DNA of 16,385 nt, from the NCBI GenBank assembly GCA_041060555.1, contig JBEUDS010000037.1. One strand, written 5' to 3'. The notes under the pieces are model-generated. The model was not told where the DNA came from and did not search any database. It saw nothing but the letters and a program-made list of their open reading frames with translations. The stretch is from CAUJIW01 sp963205175 (lineage in GTDB: Bacteria > Pseudomonadota > Alphaproteobacteria > Sphingomonadales > Sphingomonadaceae). Position 1 is the stretch's first letter. The number at the start of each line of letters is the position of its first letter. Both the position numbers and the translations under genes were made by a program. Positions 1 to 6,026 of this stretch are shown here, one piece after another.

Positions 1-263
1 TCCATGATCTGGAGAGAGACCTCGCTGATTGCCTCGGGATCGGCATCGAGGACGGAAGCGATCATTTCCGGATCGAACCCGTACTTCCGCAGCTCGCCCT
101 CCATGAAGTAGAGCTGGTCCATACCACCGATTACGGCGACCTCAATTTCGGCGGACGGGTCAGCACGGCGAAGCTTCACGTAGTGCTCGATGGACGGGGC
201 CTTCTTGTATGCCAAGCTCTGCTCATTGTACCCGCCATCTTCCTTGCTGCCGTATCCGGCCAT
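1..263 (-). CDS. Hypothetical small protein, 3'-truncated by the window edge
   Basis: I do not recognise this family. The reading frame starts at the ATG complementary to 261-263 and stays open to base 1, giving 87 residues that begin MAGYGSKEDGGYNEQSLAYK. The start is well supported: on the minus strand a GGAGG lies about eight bases upstream. The visible part is acidic and soluble, with no signal peptide or membrane segment; it has a Gly/Tyr-rich N-terminus, then mixed helix-forming sequence ending near DADPEAISEVSLQIM. It is the third gene of a minus-strand run, 37 bp after the stop of the wHTH gene, so co-transcription is likely. No catalytic motif is visible. The C-terminus lies outside the window, so a larger protein cannot be excluded. 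Confidence 0.75.
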   Translation of the reverse strand, partial: MAGYGSKEDGGYNEQSLAYKKAPSIEHYVKLRRADPSAEIEVAVIGGMDQLYFMEGELRKYGFDPEMIASVLDADPEAISEVSLQIM

Positions 264-300
264 GGCTTTTGCCTCCAAAGACGGCTTCCCGCTCAGCGAG

Positions 301-1293
301 CTAGGAAAGCAATTCGATTTCCTCCGAAGGCAGAGCCAGCCGGTAGCCGTTCGGATTTCGCCGATTCTCGATCAATGCGCGTACGGACGTGGCATCCGTA
401 CTTCCGCGAGCCAGCGCATCCCGAAGCGCGCGCACGGGTTCGCGCACCTGCGACGAAATCCTATGGATGCTCGCTCCCCAGATGTGCGCTTCGATCGCCC
501 GATTCTCGACGATAGCGGGCGACTTCAACGCATGCTCCGCCAGAAAGACCAACAGTTGGAATTCCTGATCGGAAAGGGTTTTGGGCGTTCCGTCGAGAGA
601 TACGGTCTTTGCGGCGCGTTGAATCACCAATCGGGGCGCCAAGCTCGGTTGCGCTTCCAGTTTGGACTGATCGATGGCCAATCCAGGTGCAGCTCCATCG
701 CAAGCAATGCAGTGCGATACATCGACAAGATGAAGCCCCGCGTCGACTAAGCGCGCCCGGTCATCTGCAGCCATCGCCGGCGCGATCACCGTGATGGGCG
801 ATGACCGGGCGAGCGAACGCATCAGGCCGATCAATCCCGGTTGAAGCGCTGCATCCTGTGACAGTGCGAGGAACAGCGCCCGCTGGTTCGATGTTTCCCC
901 CAGATGCCAGACACCGGTCGCGACCGGCGCCGGCTCGCCTCCGAACCCGGACGCCATGGCGATTTCGCGGACCAGCGCGGAGGGATGAATCCGAAAGCTC
1001 CGCAGATCGTCATCGCCGAGAACGACGTCGCTGCGCCGGTCCGTCGGACAAACCGCGATGTGCCGCCCGTTGACCTGATGGATGGGCCGCGCGTCGAGAC
1101 CGCATTCGCAGGTGGGGCACACATCCCATTCCGTTGCCGGCGACTGCTCGACCAGGACGCCGTGATCGAGCAGCCGCTCGAAATCGCGCCCGGCATGAGG
1201 CGCAGCCTGTCGGCCCCAAAGGATTGCGGGATCGCCCGCCTCACTCAGCCGCAACAGCAGCCTGGGCAGCGTCTCGGTCATTGAGCAGTCCAT
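301..1293 (-). CDS. Cys-knuckle protein with C-terminal OmpR/PhoB-like winged helix
   Basis: 330 residues; family not recognised as a whole. Residues about 59-82 hold CPTCECG and, after an intervening HQVNGRHIAVCP, a fourth cysteine, suggesting a small zinc-ribbon-like knuckle. Residues about 165-192 (SSPITVIAPAMAADD, then RARLVDAGLHLVDVS) look like an alpha/beta segment. Residues about 227-322 read as a winged helix of the response-regulator C-terminal type: a short beta start (VSLDGTPKTLSDQEFQLLVF), helices, then RRNPNGYRLALP as the wing. No receiver domain precedes it, so a phosphorelay role is not supported. DNA binding is the likely activity (inference). Its 5' end overlaps the upstream 415-aa gene by 53 bp, implying translational coupling. 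The start is uncertain: neither the ATG at 1293 nor the in-frame ATG at 1281 has a good Shine-Dalgarno. Confidence 0.85.
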   Translation of the reverse strand: MDCSMTETLPRLLLRLSEAGDPAILWGRQAAPHAGRDFERLLDHGVLVEQSPATEWDVCPTCECGLDARPIHQVNGRHIAVCPTDRRSDVVLGDDDLRSFRIHPSALVREIAMASGFGGEPAPVATGVWHLGETSNQRALFLALSQDAALQPGLIGLMRSLARSSPITVIAPAMAADDRARLVDAGLHLVDVSHCIACDGAAPGLAIDQSKLEAQPSLAPRLVIQRAAKTVSLDGTPKTLSDQEFQLLVFLAEHALKSPAIVENRAIEAHIWGASIHRISSQVREPVRALRDALARGSTDATSVRALIENRRNPNGYRLALPSEEIELLS

Positions 1294-2488
1294 TGCGGCG
1301 AAGGAGCGTCATGATCCGGCCCTCGAACTGCTGGCGCTTGAACATGGCGTGTGCCGGCGGCTTCAGTTTGACGGTCACCTTCTTCGCCGACTTGCCGCCG
1401 GTCGCGAAATGGACGCGGATGACGATGTGGTTGAGGCGCCAATCCGACCCGAGACGAGCGCCCCGCATCATCTCGCCCAACCTGGCCAGGGCATTGTCGC
1501 GTCCGTCGCGCGCAACATAGGAGTAGAAGGTTCGTGTCTCGCCGGTCTTCGGATCGGCGCCGACGCGGTCGACCTGGACCTCGGTGATCTGGACCCACTG
1601 GATGCCCGGATCGAAATCATGGTTGAACGCGAAGCCGAAGCCCGCGCGCTGCACCGGGTCGAGCGTGTAGAGGTTCTGGGCGTCGTCGCCGGCGAAGAAT
1701 TCGGGCTTGCCCAGGATCTTGTCGGCGAATAGTTCCGCGAGATCGGCGCGGCGCGCCTTTGCCACGCCGCCGATCTTCAACAGGCCCGTCGTGGAGTTGT
1801 AGGACAGCACCGCGTGTTCGGCGGCGCGGAAGCTGATTACGCGCTTCTGGTCCTTTTGCAGGACATCGGTCGTGGTGATCGGAGAACCGTGCTCGATCAC
1901 CAGAACGAGTTCGTCGGCATCGTCATACCAGCCGGCGCGGCAATAGTTGCTGCGGAGATCCTGCTCGAACATCGCGGCGGCGGCGGTTTCGAATTCGGCC
2001 TTTGCGCGATCGTCCATGATCGCCTCGACGCCTTCGTCGCGGCCTACGAACTCGGCGAGCGACGTGCGCGCCATGAGCGCCATCATGTCGGACGCGGCGT
2101 CAAAGACGTCGGGATGATCGAGGAAGACGCGCAGGGCGACGTGCTTGGGATCCTGGTGAACCTCCGGCTCGTCATCCTTCGCTTCGGGTGTCACGCGGAT
2201 CCCGAGCCGCGCGGCCTGCTGAAGAATAATGTCGAGGCCTGCCGCGTTGCCGATCTCGGCGATCCGGTGCAGGTCGGCGACGAGCCCTTCCGGATAGTTC
2301 TCTTCCGGCCCCGCGAAGAAATCCTGGACGGCGCTGCGTGCCTCGTCCTGCGCGGCCTCGCCCCTGAAGACCCCAAGGTCCAGCCCGTTCAGGGCATCGC
2401 CGTGGCGCTCGAACAGGCGGCCCAGCAGGCCGAGATCGACGGTTCGGGTAAACTTGGGATTGACGAATTTCTTCAGGTTCTTAGCCAT
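1241..2488 (-). CDS. Hypothetical protein, 415 aa, first gene of minus-strand cassette
   Basis: I do not recognise this family. The protein is soluble, with no signal peptide or transmembrane segment. The N-terminal third (MAKNLKKFVNPKFTRTVDLG onward) is helical and acidic around residues 100-115. The middle (residues about 185-260) has an alternating beta pattern, DADELVLVIEHG then EHAVLSYNSTTGLLKIGG. The C-terminal part is more basic (KKVTVKLKPPAHAMFKRQQ, residues about 369-387), which could suit nucleic-acid or partner binding. No nuclease, ATPase or methylase signature is visible. The start at 2488 has only a weak upstream GGGCGG. It is the promoter-proximal gene of the minus-strand cassette, overlaps the wHTH gene by 53 bp, and is divergent from the recombinase module. 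Codon use is typical of the window, so I am confident it is a real gene but not of its role. Confidence 0.85.
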   Translation of the reverse strand: MAKNLKKFVNPKFTRTVDLGLLGRLFERHGDALNGLDLGVFRGEAAQDEARSAVQDFFAGPEENYPEGLVADLHRIAEIGNAAGLDIILQQAARLGIRVTPEAKDDEPEVHQDPKHVALRVFLDHPDVFDAASDMMALMARTSLAEFVGRDEGVEAIMDDRAKAEFETAAAAMFEQDLRSNYCRAGWYDDADELVLVIEHGSPITTTDVLQKDQKRVISFRAAEHAVLSYNSTTGLLKIGGVAKARRADLAELFADKILGKPEFFAGDDAQNLYTLDPVQRAGFGFAFNHDFDPGIQWVQITEVQVDRVGADPKTGETRTFYSYVARDGRDNALARLGEMMRGARLGSDWRLNHIVIRVHFATGGKSAKKVTVKLKPPAHAMFKRQQFEGRIMTLLRRNGLLNDRDAAQAAVAAE

Positions 2489-2510
2489 CTCAGCCGCCCA
2501 TGATTGCCTC

Positions 2511-2544
2511 GCATTTGTTCATCTTATGTTCTTATCGCAAATGC
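2511..2544. promoter_or_regulatory. Inverted repeat in divergent intergenic region (candidate operator)
   Basis: GCATTTG at 2511-2517 and CAAATGC at 2538-2544 form perfect 7-bp arms around a 20-bp AT-rich spacer. The spacer, read on the minus strand, contains two ATAAG boxes eight bases apart. The element lies 23 bp upstream of the 415-aa minus-strand gene, where a repressor or activator would bind. No convincing -35/-10 pair could be assigned. An operator role is inference. Confidence 0.4.
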
Positions 2545-2575
2545 CTGGCGGAGTCGATTCAAAAGCCATCATCTT

Positions 2576-2590
2576 GGGACGGTTCGTCCC
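2576..2590. promoter_or_regulatory. Short inverted repeat GGGACG-GTT-CGTCCC
   Basis: Perfect 6-bp arms (2576-2581 and 2585-2590) flank a 3-bp centre, in the non-coding gap between the minus-strand cassette and the recombinase module, about 50 bp before the first plus-strand gene. No T-run follows, so it is not an obvious terminator. It may be a binding site for one of the HTH proteins encoded on either side; this is inference. Confidence 0.35.
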
Positions 2591-2639
2591 CACCCTGAGT
2601 AGAGGCCAAGGGAATCCAATCCCTGAGGTGCTCGCTGCG

Positions 2640-2843
2640 ATGGACATGCCGAACCCGATCCACCCCGGGCATATGACGCCGGACGAGCGAATCGGGGAGG
2701 TCTGCAGGATTCTTGCGCGCGGGCTGGTTCGGCTCAAGGCACGCCAGTCAAGGCAAGTATTTGGCGACCGCGGAGAAAGTTGCCTTCACTTCCCGCCCGA
2801 CCGGAGCGGTCATGGAACTCCAATTTGCAAAGGAGACGCATGA
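2640..2843 (+). CDS. Small conserved-type ORF preceding DUF2924 (67 aa)
   Basis: 67 residues, starting MDMPNPIHPGHMTPDERIGE and ending in CKGDA. I recall similar small proteins, with an MTPxERxxEVxxILAxGLxRLxARQS core, immediately upstream of DUF2924/recombinase genes in Alphaproteobacteria; their function is unknown to me. The core helix (residues about 12-36) is amphipathic and arginine-rich, and the C-terminal half is Pro/Ser/Gly-rich and probably disordered. Its TGA overlaps the DUF2924 ATG as ATGA at 2840-2843, the same arrangement as the two downstream junctions, which supports it being a real first gene of the module. The start is uncertain: a GAGG lies 12 bases upstream of the ATG at 2640, and a GTG at 2628, an ATG at 2646 and an ATG at 2673 are also in frame. 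Confidence 0.65.
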   Translation: MDMPNPIHPGHMTPDERIGEVCRILARGLVRLKARQSRQVFGDRGESCLHFPPDRSGHGTPICKGDA

Positions 2844-3292
2844 CCATGACAGAAAAGATCCTGTCCCGGCTAGCCGCACTGAAGACCACGCCGACGCCCG
2901 ACCTCAAGAAGCAGTGGCGCGAACTCTTCGACACCGAGGCGCCACCTTACAATCGGCGTTTCCTCGAAAGCCGGCTCGCCTATCGGATCCAGGAATTGGC
3001 CTATGGCGGTTTGAAGCCCGCGACCGTCGAGCGCCTCGAAGCTCTGGGCGAGCAACTCGACGGTGGCAACATCGTGCTGCGCCGGATCCGCGCCGACGAC
3101 AAGCCGATCGTCGGCACGCGGCTGATCCGCGAATGGCAGGGCGTCGAGCACACCGTCACCGTGCTGAACGACGGCTATGAATGGCAGGGGCGTCCGTACC
3201 GATCGCTCTCTGCCATCGCGCGCGCCATCACCGGGACGCGGTGGAACGGCTGGGTCTTCTTCGGCCTCAAGAACCGGCGAGGCCAAGCATGA
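2840..3292 (+). CDS. DUF2924 domain-containing protein
   Basis: 150 residues covering the whole DUF2924 family. Typical features are the N-terminal WRELFDTEAPPYNRRFLESR segment (residues about 26-45), LAYRIQELAYGGL (46-58), GTRLIREWQGVEHTVTVLND (92-111), and the C-terminal YRSLSAIARAITGTRW and GWVFFGLK block. The biochemical role of DUF2924 is not established; its genes very often sit directly before a large serine recombinase, so an accessory role in recombination or its control is inferred. AAGGAG at 2830-2835 serves as Shine-Dalgarno. The ATG at 2840 is chosen because it forms an ATGA overlap with the upstream small ORF; the ATG at 2846 is equally reachable. Its stop overlaps the recombinase start, again as ATGA. 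Confidence 0.93.
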   Translation: MTMTEKILSRLAALKTTPTPDLKKQWRELFDTEAPPYNRRFLESRLAYRIQELAYGGLKPATVERLEALGEQLDGGNIVLRRIRADDKPIVGTRLIREWQGVEHTVTVLNDGYEWQGRPYRSLSAIARAITGTRWNGWVFFGLKNRRGQA

Positions 3293-4620
3293 TGAAATCG
3301 CCCGCATCCGCCAAACCCATCCGAAAGCTGCGCTGCGCGGTCTATACACGGAAGTCGACGGAAGAAGGGCTGGAGATGGAGTTCAACAGCCTCGACGCCC
3401 AGCGCGAAGCCTGCGAAGCGTATATCGCCAGCCAGAAGCCCGAAGGCTGGCTGCTCATCCCCGAGCCCTATGATGACGGCGGCTTCTCGGGCGGGACTCT
3501 GGACCGGCCGGCGCTGAAGCGCCTGCTTGCCGACATCGAGGACGGCCGGATCGACGTGGTCGTCGTCTACAAGATCGACCGGCTCAGCCGCTCGCTGATG
3601 GATTTCGCCAAGCTGGTCGAGGTGTTCGATCGCGGCGGCGTCACCTTCGTCAGCGTGACCCAGTCGTTCAACACCACGACGTCCATGGGGCGGCTGACGC
3701 TCAACATCCTGCTCAGCTTCGCCCAGTTCGAGCGCGAGGTGATCGGCGAGCGCATCCGCGACAAGATCGCTGCCTCCCGCAAGCGCGGCATGTGGATGGG
3801 CGGCTTCGTGCCGCTCGGCTACGAGGTCCGGGACCGCAAGCTGGTGATCAATGATGCCGAGGCCGCGACGGTCCGGATGATCTTCGAGCGCTTCGTCGAG
3901 GTGGGTTCGGCGACCGCGTTGGCCCGGGCACTCGCGGCCGAAGGCGTGCGGACGCGGCGCGGACGTCTCGTGGACAAGGGCTTCCTCTACAAGCTGCTCA
4001 ACAACCGGGTCTATATCGGTGACGCCGTGCACAAGGGGACCGCCTATCCCGGAGAGCACGAAGCTATCATCACGCGCGCCCTGTGGGACAAGGTGCACGG
4101 AATCCTGCGCGAGAGCCCAAGGGTCCGCGCCGGCCGGACACGGGCCGCGACACCGGCCCTGCTGAAGGGCCTCATCTTCGGTCCAACCGGCTGCGCCATG
4201 ACACCGACGCACACGCGGCGCGGCGACAAGCTCTACCGCTACTATGTCAGCCAGTCGGTCCTGAAGCGCGGCGCCGATGCCTGCCCGGTGGGGCGCGTGC
4301 CCGCCGCCGAGATCGAGGGCGCAGTGGTCGACCAGCTGCGCGGCTTCCTTCGCGCACCGGAGGTGATCGTCGGCACATGGCGATCGGCGCGGCGCGAGAT
4401 CGATGGTCTGTCCGAGGCTGAGGTCAGGGAAGCCCTGGAAGGGCTGGACCCGCTGTGGGACGAGCTGTTCCCGGCCGAGCAGGCGCGCATCGTCCAGCTC
4501 CTTGTCGAGCGCGTCGACGTCGGACAGGAGGGCGTGGACATCCGCCTCCGCATCGATGGGCTGGCTCGTCTGGTTCATGAGCTTGGCGGCATGGCCGACG
4601 ATCCGCGGAGGGCAGCATGA
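3289..4620 (+). CDS. Large serine recombinase (resolvase/invertase family)
   Basis: 443 residues. It catalyses site-specific DNA strand exchange through a 5'-phosphoserine intermediate. The resolvase catalytic domain spans residues about 13-170: YTRKS places the nucleophilic serine at residue 23, SLDAQREACEAYI and YDDGGFSGGTLDRPAL follow, KIDRLSRS (95-102) carries the conserved arginines, and FAQFEREVIGERIRDKIAASR forms the long E helix. The Recombinase domain follows (about 174-275, GYEV through VYIGDAVHKGTAYPGEHEAI). The zinc-ribbon region (about 292-335) is degenerate, keeping Cys302 and Cys332 but lacking the usual paired cysteines. A leucine/acidic C-terminal region (about 370-435) suggests a coiled coil. 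The ATG at 3289 gives an ATGA overlap with DUF2924; an in-frame upstream extension is not conserved-looking. No attachment site could be located. Confidence 0.95.
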   Translation: MMKSPASAKPIRKLRCAVYTRKSTEEGLEMEFNSLDAQREACEAYIASQKPEGWLLIPEPYDDGGFSGGTLDRPALKRLLADIEDGRIDVVVVYKIDRLSRSLMDFAKLVEVFDRGGVTFVSVTQSFNTTTSMGRLTLNILLSFAQFEREVIGERIRDKIAASRKRGMWMGGFVPLGYEVRDRKLVINDAEAATVRMIFERFVEVGSATALARALAAEGVRTRRGRLVDKGFLYKLLNNRVYIGDAVHKGTAYPGEHEAIITRALWDKVHGILRESPRVRAGRTRAATPALLKGLIFGPTGCAMTPTHTRRGDKLYRYYVSQSVLKRGADACPVGRVPAAEIEGAVVDQLRGFLRAPEVIVGTWRSARREIDGLSEAEVREALEGLDPLWDELFPAEQARIVQLLVERVDVGQEGVDIRLRIDGLARLVHELGGMADDPRRAA

Positions 4621-5021
4621 GAGCCGGCGACGCCGCCACCGATGACGGGCGCACGCTGACGGTCCGTGTGCCTCTGACTCTCCGGAAGCGCGGCGGGCGC
4701 AAGCAGGTGGTCATGCCCGAAGGGGCGGGTTGGGGCCAGCCCCGCCCGCGCGTCGACAATACCATGGTGAAGGCGATCGCCCGAGCCCACCGCTGGAAGC
4801 GGCTCATGGAGAGCGGCCGATTTGCCTCGGTGACCGAGCTGGCCGAGGCCGAGAAGATCAACCAGTCTTACCTGTGCCGGGTCCTGCGCCTGACCCTGCT
4901 CGCCCCGGACATCGTCGAGGCGATTCTCGACGGAAGGCAGCCGGCCGCCTTGCAGATGGACGCTCTGTTGAAGCCCATGCCGCTAGATTGGGCGGCACAG
5001 CGAGCTGCGCTGGGCCTCTGA
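4617..5021 (+). CDS. ParB-like helix-turn-helix protein of the recombinase module
   Basis: 134 residues. The N-terminal ~48 residues are basic and glycine-rich (LTLRKRGGRKQVVMPEG), probably flexible. Residues about 50-110 contain a ParB/KorB-type helix-turn-helix, FASVTELAEAEKINQSYLCR, followed by VLRLTLLAPDIVEAILDG, which resembles the post-HTH segment of ParB-type DNA-binding domains. There is no ParB CTPase domain or partner ParA, so partitioning is not supported. Small proteins of this type commonly follow DUF2924-associated recombinases, and the likely job is DNA binding that directs or regulates the recombinase (inference). It starts with an ATGA overlap at 4617-4620 and is the last gene of the four-gene module; 136 bp separate it from the WYL gene. 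Confidence 0.88.
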   Translation: MRAGDAATDDGRTLTVRVPLTLRKRGGRKQVVMPEGAGWGQPRPRVDNTMVKAIARAHRWKRLMESGRFASVTELAEAEKINQSYLCRVLRLTLLAPDIVEAILDGRQPAALQMDALLKPMPLDWAAQRAALGL

Positions 5022-5107
5022 CGCCGATTGCCGGCTCCGAAACCGCGCCCCGTCAAGTTTCTATTGCCCGGCGATCATCTCTCCGTTAGCGTGATTGAAG
5101 AGCCCAG

Positions 5108-5127
5108 TAACTAGTCATGCCTAGTTA
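5108..5127. promoter_or_regulatory. 20-bp palindrome upstream of WYL gene (candidate autoregulatory operator)
   Basis: TAACTAG (5108-5114) and CTAGTTA (5121-5127) are perfect arms; with the central TCATGC the whole 20-mer is symmetric at 9 of 10 base pairs (only 5115/5120 break it). It lies 30 bp before the GTG start of the WYL regulator. BrxR and CapW, WYL regulators of defence operons, bind inverted repeats just upstream of their own genes, so this is the natural operator candidate. A weak -35 (TTGCCC, 5064-5069) lies upstream, but no convincing -10 was found. Confidence 0.65.
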
Positions 5128-5157
5128 ACGGACGGATCATGTCATTAGGAGTCCAGT

Positions 5158-6018
5158 GTGGCGACAGCGAAGGCCGATCTGCGATGGGGGGTCGAGCAAC
5201 GACTCGAATTCATCGAGTTCCGGCTGTTTTGGGAGGGGCATGTGAACCGGGGCGATCTGATGGAAGCGTTCGGGGTGTCGGTGAATCAGGCGTCCACCGA
5301 CCTGAACCGCTATATCGGAATGGCGCCGCAGAACATGCACTACGACAAGAGCGCTCGCGCCTATGTCCGCGGTGCAGAGTTCGCTCCACAGTTCCTGAAA
5401 CCCGACGCGAACCGCTATCTCGCGCAGCTTAGATCTGTCGCCGACGGAATTCTGGATCGCGCCGATGCGTGGATCGGACAGTTTCCCCCCTACGACTCCG
5501 CGCCGACGCCCGTGCGGAGTGTCAACGCCAAGACCCTGCGTTCTGTGGTCGCCGCAATCCGCCGATCAGAAGCCATCGAGGTCAAGTATCAGTCGCTGTC
5601 CCGGCCGAAGCCGCGCTGGCGGTGGATCGCGCCACACGCGATCGGATTCGATGGTTTCCGCTGGCATGCACGGGCCTTCTGCCTCACCGACCAGAGCTTT
5701 AAGGACTTCCTTCTCTCGCGGATCATCGAGACCCGCGGTACCAAGCCGAGCGAGGTCTGTGCCGATCGCGACGCCGACTGGAACGAGCAGGTGACTTTGG
5801 AGATCGGACCGCACCCAGAGCTGTCCGAAACGCAGCAGAAGGTCATTGCCCTTGATTACGGGATGCGTGGCGGCCGGGCGAAGATCCCTGTCCGCAAGGC
5901 CCTTCTCTACTACGCACTCAAGCGGCTGGGGCTGGACACCGCCCCCACAGCACGGAGGCCGACGGACCAGCAAATCATCCTTCTGAACCGAGAGGTTATC
6001 GATGAAGCTAATCGATAA
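5158..6018 (+). CDS. WYL-domain transcriptional regulator, BrxR/CapW-like
   Basis: 286 residues. N-terminal winged helix-turn-helix, with the HTH around residues 31-53 (RGDLMEAFGVSVNQASTDLN). The WYL domain spans about 138-193: EVKYQSLSR, then WRWIAPHAIGFDGFRWHARA, then DFLLSRI. The C-terminal WCX-like segment (about 234-260) is YGMRGGRAKIPVRKALLYYA. Length and architecture match BrxR/CapW repressors, which control defence operons and are thought to sense a nucleic-acid or nucleotide signal through the WYL domain. The start is a GTG preceded by AGGAG at 5147-5151, six bases away. It is the first gene of the six-gene operon; its 3' end overlaps the helicase gene by 17 bp. The palindrome at 5108-5127 is the expected binding site (inference). 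Confidence 0.92.
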   Translation: MATAKADLRWGVEQRLEFIEFRLFWEGHVNRGDLMEAFGVSVNQASTDLNRYIGMAPQNMHYDKSARAYVRGAEFAPQFLKPDANRYLAQLRSVADGILDRADAWIGQFPPYDSAPTPVRSVNAKTLRSVVAAIRRSEAIEVKYQSLSRPKPRWRWIAPHAIGFDGFRWHARAFCLTDQSFKDFLLSRIIETRGTKPSEVCADRDADWNEQVTLEIGPHPELSETQQKVIALDYGMRGGRAKIPVRKALLYYALKRLGLDTAPTARRPTDQQIILLNREVIDEANR

Positions 6019-6026
6019 CACCTCTC
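5990..6026 (+). promoter_or_regulatory. Hairpin occluding RBS and start codon of the helicase gene
   Basis: GAGAGG (5990-5995) pairs with CCTCTC (6021-6026), and TTATCGAT (5996-6003) pairs with ATCGATAA (6011-6018). This makes a 14-bp perfect stem with one 2-nt bulge (CA, 6019-6020) and a 7-nt loop, GAAGCTA. GAGAGG is the Shine-Dalgarno, and the first two bases of the helicase ATG (6002-6004) lie in the stem. The WYL stop codon (6016-6018) also lies in the stem, so a ribosome finishing WYL would open it. As DNA it is also a 9-bp perfect inverted repeat (5995-6003 / 6011-6019) that a protein could bind. Confidence 0.65.

Noticed and set aside
1814..2503. Plus-strand open frame of 229 codons
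   Set aside because: Antisense to the 415-aa gene; the minus-strand frame fits the operon overlap better and has more natural composition.
2519..2737. Minus-strand frame upstream of the 415-aa gene
   Set aside because: Overlaps the plus-strand 67-aa ORF that has a coupled ATGA junction; no RBS and no family resemblance.
3175..4578. Minus-strand open frame of 467 codons
   Set aside because: It lies exactly opposite the serine recombinase, whose motifs are unmistakable; its composition is His/Asp/Leu-rich as expected of the complement of a GC-rich gene.
5026..5076. Imperfect inverted repeat GATTGCCGG / CCGGCGATC after the HTH gene
   Set aside because: The 33-nt loop and lack of a T-tract make a terminator unlikely; the arms are only 9 bp with one non-Watson-Crick pair.
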